DNA from: Flavobacteriales bacterium
GTDB lineage: Bacteria; Bacteroidota; Bacteroidia; Flavobacteriales_D; Sanyastnellaceae
Direction: 5' to 3'
NCBI GenBank assembly: GCA_002683345.1
Contig: NYSX01000091.1
Coordinates: forward strand, 1 to 57,149
Length of the DNA stretch: 57,149 bases
The position numbers were made by a program, and so were the translations under genes. This document shows positions 51,326 to 57,149 of the stretch, piece by piece. Each line of letters opens with the position of its first letter. Within the stretch, counting starts at the first letter, position 1. The notes beneath the pieces are model-generated. The model searched no databases. It had not been told where the DNA came from and saw only the letters and a program-made list of their open reading frames with translations.

Positions 51326-54151
51326 ATGGACTACGATTTTCGGGCGATAGAAGCCAAATGGCAGGGTACGTGGAAAGAGACCGACGCATACAAGGTCACG
51401 GAAGACCCCACGCGTCCCAAATTCTACGTGTTGGACATGTTCCCCTACCCCTCTGGCGCCGGACTCCACGTGGGTCACCCGCTCGGCTACATCGCGTCCG
51501 ACGTCTTTGCCCGCTACAAGCGACACAAAGGCTTCAACGTCTTGCACCCCATGGGGTACGACAGCTTTGGCCTTCCTGCGGAACAGTATGCCATCCAAAC
51601 CGGGCAGCACCCGGCGATCACCACGGAGCAAAACATCAACCGCTACCGCGACCAGCTCGAGCAGCTCGGGTTTTGCTACGACTGGTCACGTGAAGTCCGC
51701 ACGAGCGATCCGTCCTACTACCGATGGACGCAATGGATTTTTGGGGAGCTGTTCGAGAGCTGGTACGACACCCAAGCCCAAAAGGCCCGCCCCATCGCTG
51801 AATTGACGGAGGCCTTTGCCGAAAATGGCAACTTCAATGTCCACGCCGCTTGTGACGAAGGCTGGTGGAAGGGATTGTCCTTCCCGCATTTTGGCGCGCA
51901 CTTTGACGGCACCTTCACCGCCACGGATTGGCAAAGCATGAACGAGGCCGAGCGCCAGGAAGTGCTCATGTGCTTCCGCATCGCCTACCTCGCAGACAGC
52001 GAGGTCAACTGGTGTCCCGCCCTCGGCACCGTGCTTGCGAACGACGAAGTCAAAGACGGACTCAGTGAGCGCGGTGGTCACCCCGTCATGAAGAAGACCA
52101 TGCGGCAGTGGATGATGCGCATCACCGCCTACGCCGACCGCCTGTTGTCCAGCTTGGATGACCTCGATTGGACCGACAGCGTCAAAGAAGCCCAGCGGCA
52201 CTGGATTGGCCGTTCGGAAGGCGCGGCCGTGCGCTTCGCCGTGGCCAACGACGCCGGACAGCCCGACCCTGCGGGCACCGAAGTCGAAGTCTTCACGACC
52301 CGTCCCGACACCCTGCACGGGGTGTCCTTCATGGTCCTCGCTCCAGAACACGACCTCGTGGCCGGATTGACGTCCGACGCGCAACGGTCCGAGGTCGAAG
52401 CCTACGTCGAAGCTGCCGGCATGAAATCCGAGCGCGATCGTCAAGGCGACAAAAGCATCTCCGGGGTATTCACAGGCGGACACGTCGTGCACCCCATCAC
52501 CGGAGCCCTCGTTCCCGTGTGGATTGCCGATTACGTCCTCGCAGGGTACGGAACCGGCGCCATCATGGCGGTTCCCGCCGGCGACGACCGCGATTGGCGG
52601 TTCGCCAAGCACTTTGACCTCCCCATTCCGCCCATCTTCAAGGATGTGGACACCCAAGAAGCCGTGTGCACGGACAAGGGCGCCATCCTCTGCAACTCGG
52701 GCGAATGGGACGGCATGCGCGCCAGTGACGCCATCCCCCTCGCCCTGGATTGGGTGGAAGCCCAGGGTTGCGGCACCCGGAAGGTGAACTACCGCATCCG
52801 CGACGCCGTCTTCAGCCGCCAACGCTACTGGGGCGAGCCCTTCCCCATCGCCTACGAAAACGGGATCGCCACGCGCATCACAGATGCCACGGTGACCCTG
52901 CCCAAGGTGGATGCCTACCTCCCCACCGAAGACGGCGAGCCGCCTTTGGCGCGCGCGAACCGTGAAGATTGGCCCGTGTTCCGCGGCGACGCCATGGAGA
53001 CCAACACCATGCCCGGATGGGCCGGCAGCAGCTGGTACTTCCTGCGCTACATGGACCCCCACAACGAAAACGCGTTCTGTGACCGCAGCAAAAGCGACCA
53101 TTGGGGACAAGTCGACTTGTACGTCGGCGGCGCGGAACACACGACAGGGCACCTGCTGTACTCGCGCTTTTGGACCAAATTCTTGCACGACCTCGGCCAC
53201 ATTGGATTTGACGAGCCGTTCAAGTTCATGATCAACCAAGGGATGATCCTGGGCCGATCCAGCTTTGTGTACCGCATCCAGGGCACCAACACCTTTGTGT
53301 CGGCCAACCAACGCAAAGCCCATCGCACCCAGCGCTTGCACGTCGACATCAACCTGGTGGACAACGACAAGCTCGACCTCGACGGTTTCCGGGCCTGGCG
53401 CACTGAATTCGCCAATGCGGAATTCATCCTCGACGACGACGGCACCTACACCTGCGGTCACGAGGTGGAGAAAATGTCCAAGTCGAAGTACAACGTGCAA
53501 ACCCCAGATGAACTCGTCGAGCGTTACGGTGCGGACACCCTGCGCTGCTACGAAATGTTCCTCGGCCCCCTGACCCAGCACAAGCCCTGGGACACCCAAG
53601 GCATCAGCGGAGTGCACAACTTCTTGCGCAAAATCCAGCGACTCTACACCCAAGCTGCAAAGGGCGGCATGGCAACCAGTTCCTCAGACGACGCCCTGCG
53701 CATCGTTCACAAGGCCATCGCCAAAGTGACCGACGACCTGGATCGCCATGCCTTCAACACCGTGGTGAGCGCCTTGATGATTGCCGTCAACGACCTCTCT
53801 TCCCTGGACAGTGGATGCGGCGAAGATGCCCTCCAGCCGCTGGCCACTTTGCTGAGCCCGTATGCCCCGCACCTTGCGGAAGAATTGTGGCAAACTGCAG
53901 GGGGTGAAGGATCTGTGCTGGACGCCGCTTGGCCTGAAGCCCAGGACGCTTACCTCGTGGAAGACCAAACCACTTACCCCATCTCCTTCAACGGCAAGGT
54001 GCGCTTCAAACTCGATTTGGCCGCCTCCATGTCCCCCGCGGATGTGGAAGCCACCGTCCGCGCCGACGAGCGGACCCTGGAGCAACTGGACGGCAAGGAG
54101 ATTCGAAAAGTCATCGTGGTCCCAGGACGGATCGTCAACGTCGTCATGTAA
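51326..54151 (+). CDS. leuS: Leucine-tRNA ligase
   Basis: Charges tRNA-Leu. The 941-residue class I synthetase has HIGH as SGAGLHVGHPLGYIASD (about residue 50), the zinc/CP1 and editing regions (TRPDTLHGVSFMVLAPEH, GTGAIMAVPAGDDRDWRFA), KMSKS as EKMSKSKYNVQTP (about 715) and the C-terminal anticodon and UAC-like domain ending RKVIVVPGRIVNVVM. Between DEPFKFMINQGMILG and the KMSKS loop lies a longer stretch (SSFVYRIQGTNTFVSANQ...) seen in Bacteroidota LeuS. A terminator follows 38 bases after the stop. Confidence 0.97.
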   Translation: MDYDFRAIEAKWQGTWKETDAYKVTEDPTRPKFYVLDMFPYPSGAGLHVGHPLGYIASDVFARYKRHKGFNVLHPMGYDSFGLPAEQYAIQTGQHPAITTEQNINRYRDQLEQLGFCYDWSREVRTSDPSYYRWTQWIFGELFESWYDTQAQKARPIAELTEAFAENGNFNVHAACDEGWWKGLSFPHFGAHFDGTFTATDWQSMNEAERQEVLMCFRIAYLADSEVNWCPALGTVLANDEVKDGLSERGGHPVMKKTMRQWMMRITAYADRLLSSLDDLDWTDSVKEAQRHWIGRSEGAAVRFAVANDAGQPDPAGTEVEVFTTRPDTLHGVSFMVLAPEHDLVAGLTSDAQRSEVEAYVEAAGMKSERDRQGDKSISGVFTGGHVVHPITGALVPVWIADYVLAGYGTGAIMAVPAGDDRDWRFAKHFDLPIPPIFKDVDTQEAVCTDKGAILCNSGEWDGMRASDAIPLALDWVEAQGCGTRKVNYRIRDAVFSRQRYWGEPFPIAYENGIATRITDATVTLPKVDAYLPTEDGEPPLARANREDWPVFRGDAMETNTMPGWAGSSWYFLRYMDPHNENAFCDRSKSDHWGQVDLYVGGAEHTTGHLLYSRFWTKFLHDLGHIGFDEPFKFMINQGMILGRSSFVYRIQGTNTFVSANQRKAHRTQRLHVDINLVDNDKLDLDGFRAWRTEFANAEFILDDDGTYTCGHEVEKMSKSKYNVQTPDELVERYGADTLRCYEMFLGPLTQHKPWDTQGISGVHNFLRKIQRLYTQAAKGGMATSSSDDALRIVHKAIAKVTDDLDRHAFNTVVSALMIAVNDLSSLDSGCGEDALQPLATLLSPYAPHLAEELWQTAGGEGSVLDAAWPEAQDAYLVEDQTTYPISFNGKVRFKLDLAASMSPADVEATVRADERTLEQLDGKEIRKVIVVPGRIVNVVM

Positions 54152-54188
54152 ACGCGATAAGGATTACACATCTTCCCCAAGCTTTCGA

Positions 54189-54217
54189 AAGCCCTCACCT
54201 CATGTGGGGGCTTTTTT
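54189..54217 (+). terminator. Rho-independent terminator of leuS
   Basis: A 10-bp stem (AAGCCCTCAC at 54189-54198 with GTGGGGGCTT at 54204-54213, one G-T pair), loop CTCAT and a run of six T at 54212-54217. Confidence 0.88.
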
Positions 54218-54302
54218 GTTGCCCAACAGATTGACTGTCAGGCCCTACAATTTTCTTCAGCCCCATCCTTACGGGCAGGTATCCGCATTCTCGAGGAAAC
54301 AT

Positions 54303-54331
54303 CATAATTCATCGACGAAACTCAAATTATG
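54303..54331 (+). promoter_or_regulatory. Inverted repeat CATAATT-N15-AATTATG next to the -33 element
   Basis: A perfect 7-bp inverted repeat ends one base before TTTG of the promoter. Its position and AT-richness suggest a regulator site, but no regulator is known for it. Confidence 0.35.
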
Positions 54332-54362
54332 TTTGATTAATTGGGATTATGTACTATCTTCG
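54332..54362 (+). promoter_or_regulatory. Bacteroidota promoter (TTTG-N19-TATCTTCG) of the Cys-rich gene
   Basis: TTTG at 54332-54335 and TATCTTCG at 54355-54362 are 19 bases apart, the classic -33/-7 layout of Bacteroidota with one C for T in the -7 box. It is the best-formed promoter in the window. Transcription would start near 54367-54370. Confidence 0.72.
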
Positions 54363-54532
54363 CCTCCATGTGATTTCGTGTCACTCACCTAACAACCACG
54401 TCCATGACGTACCAAATCCCCAGCCCTGACGGGCGTTCGAGCCTCGGCTCTGTGGTCCCTCGCCTTGTCGAGGTCGACCCCTCTTTGCGTGTAAACAATT
54501 CTATCTACATCCTTTTCAAATCCACTTTTATC

Positions 54533-57149
54533 ATGAAAAACATTGTCTCTTTGATGATGGCACTCTGTTGCAGCTTCGGCATTGGCTGGGCTCAGCTGAA
54601 TCCGCTGTCTTCAACCGGTTACAGTACCGAGGCTCCGGTCGGGTACTGGCTCGAGTTGGAAACAGTCGTCTCGCACTCGGGCGGGGCGCTCGATGGTCAA
54701 ACGACCTACCGACTCTACATGAACATGCTCAACGAGACGGACTACATGTCCTCTTGTTCTGGTGATTCAGAGAACAACCTGATCCTGAACTCAAGCACAG
54801 GAGAATGGTACAACGATGCTGCGGCCACAACGTGGAACGCTCAGGGCATCAACCCCGTGTTCTTGACGTTCTTCCCAGACCTGGCGTTTGACAGCTTCCT
54901 CACCATTGGTGCTGAAGACGCCACGACGCCCGCCGCACAACACCCCTCCACGGTGTGGGGTGCGAACGACGCTTCGGCCGAGTTCGTGGGTGGCCCTGGA
55001 AACAACATCACTGTGGACGACGCCACAGGCGGTGCATGGTACACGCCATTCCCCGGCACTGTGGACCCCAACGCCCATGTGGCCTTCGCTGGTGAAGACT
55101 TGCGTGTGTTGTTGGCCCAGTTCACCACTGCGGGAACCATCAGCGGACAATTCCAGGTTCAAGTCTTCGTGGAAGGCAACCAAGGCGAAGAATTCCGTGA
55201 CTTGCTCCCCATTTGCTCTGGCGACGGAGAATGTGGTGGTTGCACCGACGAAGCAGCTTCGAACTACGATGCTGACGCGTTGTACGACGACGGATCTTGC
55301 CTCTTTGCTGCTTTGGGTTGCACCGACGAGTTGGCTTGCAACTACGATGCTGATGCCACGGAAGACGATGGTTCTTGCGAATTGCCTGCAGAAGGTTTTG
55401 ACTGCGACGGCAACTGCTTGCTCGACGTCGACTGCGCTGGTGAGTGCGGTGGTGACGCCACAGAAGACGCCCTTGGCGTGTGTGGCGGTGACTGCGCTGA
55501 AGATGTGAACGAAAACGGCATTTGTGACGACGAAGAGGACTGCCTCGGCACCGTGGACGCTTGTGGCGTATGTGATGGCCCAGGCGCCATCTATGAGTGC
55601 GGTTGTGAGGACATCGCTGAAGGCGATTGCGATTGCGACGGCAACCAGCTCGACGAGTGCGGTGTGTGTGGTGGCCCGGGCGCCATCTACGAGTGCGGCT
55701 GCTTCGAATTGACGGCAGGTACTTGCGATTGTGACGGAAGCCAGCTCGACGCCATTGGCGTGTGCGGTGGCTCTTGCACCGCCGACTCCGATGCGGACGG
55801 CATCTGTGACGACGAAGACGACTGCATCGACGTGAACCAAAACGGCACGTGCGATGAGGACGAAACAGGTGAAGACTGCCTCCACGACAGCGACGACGAT
55901 GGCATCGTGGACTGCGAAGACACTTGTCCTTACGGTGACTTTGACAACGACGGCCTTTGTGACGTTGATGACCCTTGTGTGGGTCAAGTCGACGTGATGG
56001 GCATCTGCAACGGTCACTGCTTCTTCAACATCGACGGTGACATGATCTGTGACGACGTGGACAACTGCACGGACGTCACGGCATGCAACTACAACGACCC
56101 CGCCAACGGAGATTGCTTGTACACCGACGATTGCGGAATCTGCGGCGGCCCAGGAGCCATCTACGAATGCGGATGTGCAGACATTCCTGAAGGCGACTGT
56201 GACTGCAACGGCAACCAACTCGACGAATGCGGACTTTGCGGTGGCCCAGGTGCCATCTACGAATGCGGATGTGCAGACATCCCTGAAGGTGACTGTGACT
56301 GCAACGGCAACCAGCTCGACGAGTGCGGTGTGTGCGGTGGCGACAACAGCTCATGCACTGGTTGCACCGACGAAGCTGCCTGCAACTACGACGGCGACAC
56401 CATCGAAGATGGTTCTTGCTTGTACCTTGACTGCGCCGGAGAATGCGGCGGAAACGCTGACTTCGACGAGTGTGGTGTGTGCGCTGGCCCAGGTGCCATT
56501 TTTGAGTGCGGATGTTCTGACATTCCAGAAGGTGATTGCGACTGCAACGGCAACCAACTCGACGAGTGCGGCGTTTGTGGCGGTACGGGCATCGAAGAGT
56601 GCACGGTTGACGTGGAAGTGGATATCCACAACCGCATCATCCAAGTCCTCGACAACTGCGACAGCGGAAACGACATCGCCTTCACCAATGGTGGCTTGGT
56701 GGTTTTGAACCCCAACGGGAACATCGAGCAATACGCCAACGACGACGTGGTCGTGGTCGGCATGTGGGAGTTTGACTACTGCGTCTGTGCTGCTGGCGGA
56801 GATCCATTGACTTTGAACTTCAACTCTCTCGATTGCGACGAGTTCCAGTTCTCTGTCGACACCGATGGCCAAATCAGCCAGTCTGAGTACGACGAGTGCG
56901 ATTGTGTCGATTTCGAAGACATGAACGACTACTTCTGCTCAGACGACTTCTTGACAGCCTTGACTGCTGAGGAGACTGTGCAGTGTGCTGAAGATTTGCC
57001 AGAAGGTTGCGATGTGGAGTTCAGCTACATCGATACGTGTTCTGACAACACCCTGGTATGCGCCTTCAACGACGCCACGAACAACTACACCCAGTACGAC
57101 GTGGTGACTGCCATGGGGCCTGGTGCCGACGCGGCTGTTCGCCTCTACG
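54533..57149 (+). CDS. Secreted Cys-rich repeat protein, 3' end cut by window
   Basis: 872 residues are visible and the frame is still open at the right edge. A signal peptide ([21 protein letters not shown]) precedes a Cys-poor domain of about 200 residues ([21 protein letters not shown] onward). Then come Cys- and Asp-rich repeats: four of the type GCTDExACNYDxDxxxDDGSC and five 32-residue units starting [10 protein letters not shown] and ending LDECGVCG. Between them lie thrombospondin-3-like calcium-binding stretches ([28 protein letters not shown]). From about residue 690 a beta-rich, Cys-containing domain begins. Such proteins are typical T9SS-exported surface proteins of Flavobacteriales; a sorting domain would lie beyond the window. 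ATG 54533 is chosen for the signal peptide, although an in-frame ATG at 54404 exists. Confidence 0.85.
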   Translation, partial: MKNIVSLMMALCCSFGIGWAQLNPLSSTGYSTEAPVGYWLELETVVSHSGGALDGQTTYRLYMNMLNETDYMSSCSGDSENNLILNSSTGEWYNDAAATTWNAQGINPVFLTFFPDLAFDSFLTIGAEDATTPAAQHPSTVWGANDASAEFVGGPGNNITVDDATGGAWYTPFPGTVDPNAHVAFAGEDLRVLLAQFTTAGTISGQFQVQVFVEGNQGEEFRDLLPICSGDGECGGCTDEAASNYDADALYDDGSCLFAALGCTDELACNYDADATEDDGSCELPAEGFDCDGNCLLDVDCAGECGGDATEDALGVCGGDCAEDVNENGICDDEEDCLGTVDACGVCDGPGAIYECGCEDIAEGDCDCDGNQLDECGVCGGPGAIYECGCFELTAGTCDCDGSQLDAIGVCGGSCTADSDADGICDDEDDCIDVNQNGTCDEDETGEDCLHDSDDDGIVDCEDTCPYGDFDNDGLCDVDDPCVGQVDVMGICNGHCFFNIDGDMICDDVDNCTDVTACNYNDPANGDCLYTDDCGICGGPGAIYECGCADIPEGDCDCNGNQLDECGLCGGPGAIYECGCADIPEGDCDCNGNQLDECGVCGGDNSSCTGCTDEAACNYDGDTIEDGSCLYLDCAGECGGNADFDECGVCAGPGAIFECGCSDIPEGDCDCNGNQLDECGVCGGTGIEECTVDVEVDIHNRIIQVLDNCDSGNDIAFTNGGLVVLNPNGNIEQYANDDVVVVGMWEFDYCVCAAGGDPLTLNFNSLDCDEFQFSVDTDGQISQSEYDECDCVDFEDMNDYFCSDDFLTALTAEETVQCAEDLPEGCDVEFSYIDTCSDNTLVCAFNDATNNYTQYDVVTAMGPGADAAVRLY
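55577..56581 (+). repeat. Five copies of a 96-bp (32-residue) coding repeat
   Basis: Copies start at 55577, 55673, 56147, 56243 and 56486, each 96 bp. The two tandem pairs are 55577-55768 and 56147-56338. Each encodes GPGAI(Y/F)ECGC...DCDCxGxQLDxxGVCG with about six Cys. The copies at 56147 and 56243 differ at only about ten positions, mostly silent, so recent duplication or gene conversion is likely. Confidence 0.85.

Larger units (their letters stand above)
54218..54532 (+). other. Intergenic and leader region before the Cys-rich gene
   Basis: The longest gap in the window. It holds an AT-rich patch with a 7-bp inverted repeat (54303-54331), a promoter (54332-54362) and about 165 bases of probable 5' leader. 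The leader contains short inverted repeats (CCTCG/CGAGG near 54450) and an in-frame ATG at 54404 with no stop before 54533. No RNA gene or further protein was recognised. Confidence 0.5.

Noticed and set aside
50608-51631. Longer start for the polysaccharide deacetylase (open to 51631)
   Set aside because: The extra 115 codons are antisense to leuS and lack homology; ATG 51286 suits the family length.
55577-56581. Regularly spaced DNA repeats that could suggest a CRISPR array
   Set aside because: Units are 96 bp, in frame, tandem and interrupted by other coding repeats, with no short repeat-spacer structure. They encode protein repeats.

Overview
The window is a gene-dense, GC-rich stretch of a Bacteroidota chromosome, most likely from the order Flavobacteriales. 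The lineage call rests on the gliding lipoprotein gldH in the order holB-ricT-gldH, three secreted proteins of the type IX secretion (T9SS) kind (SprB-like and PKD repeats, an M43 protease with a C-terminal sorting domain, a Cys-rich repeat protein), families largely confined to Bacteroidota (DUF4271, DUF2480, an IPExxxVDY-like protein, the large form of IspG), and promoters of the TAnnTTTG class. No rRNA, tRNA, insertion sequence, prophage or CRISPR array was seen. This is core chromosome, not an island.

Layout. 1-7892 (+): end of a lamin-tail-domain protein, then DUF4271-hemD-rnpA-S41 protease-O-antigen ligase. 7880-9640 (-): a GT2-GT9 glycosyltransferase fusion. 9747-22712 (+): purD (with a small membrane gene on the opposite strand behind it), a 1237-aa SprB/PKD surface protein, purQ, dxs, DUF2480-polA and a two-gene envelope cluster. 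22794-31145 (-): M43 protease, gldH, ricT, holB, TonB-dependent receptor, recO. 31220-33181 (+): ispG. 33215-44434 (-): lspA-dksA-ileS, pyk-IPExxxVDY-rnc-fabF-acpP, then an iodotyrosine-deiodinase-like flavoprotein with mlaF-mlaE. 44465-45696 (+): a 44-aa lipoprotein and manC. 45732-48841 (-): fumC, prfB, recX. 48904-57149: a DUF349 protein (+), a polysaccharide deacetylase (-), leuS (+) and a Cys-rich repeat protein (+) cut by the window end.

Themes. Several genes serve the envelope: O-antigen ligase and the GT fusion (lipopolysaccharide), MlaFE (lipid transport), LspA and lipoproteins, GldH (gliding/T9SS) and ManC (GDP-mannose). The rest are housekeeping: purines (purD, purQ), isoprenoids (dxs, ispG), replication and repair (polA, holB, recO, recX), translation (ileS, leuS, prfB), RNA processing (rnpA, rnc, ricT) and fatty acids (fabF, acpP).

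The strongest unexplained pattern is an 8-base box, TAnnTT(T/C)G, lying exactly 4 or 5 bases before the start codon of ten genes on both strands. It looks like the Bacteroidota -7 promoter element placed so that transcription would begin at the start codon, giving leaderless mRNAs. It also helps to choose starts (GTG at 9640 for the GT fusion; a near-match supports GTG at 48841 for recX). Other points of note are an IYD-type flavoprotein with the full Glu-Tyr-Lys lid triad, Arg-rich tails with similar ends on RNase III and RicT, and 32-residue Cys-rich repeats in the last gene.
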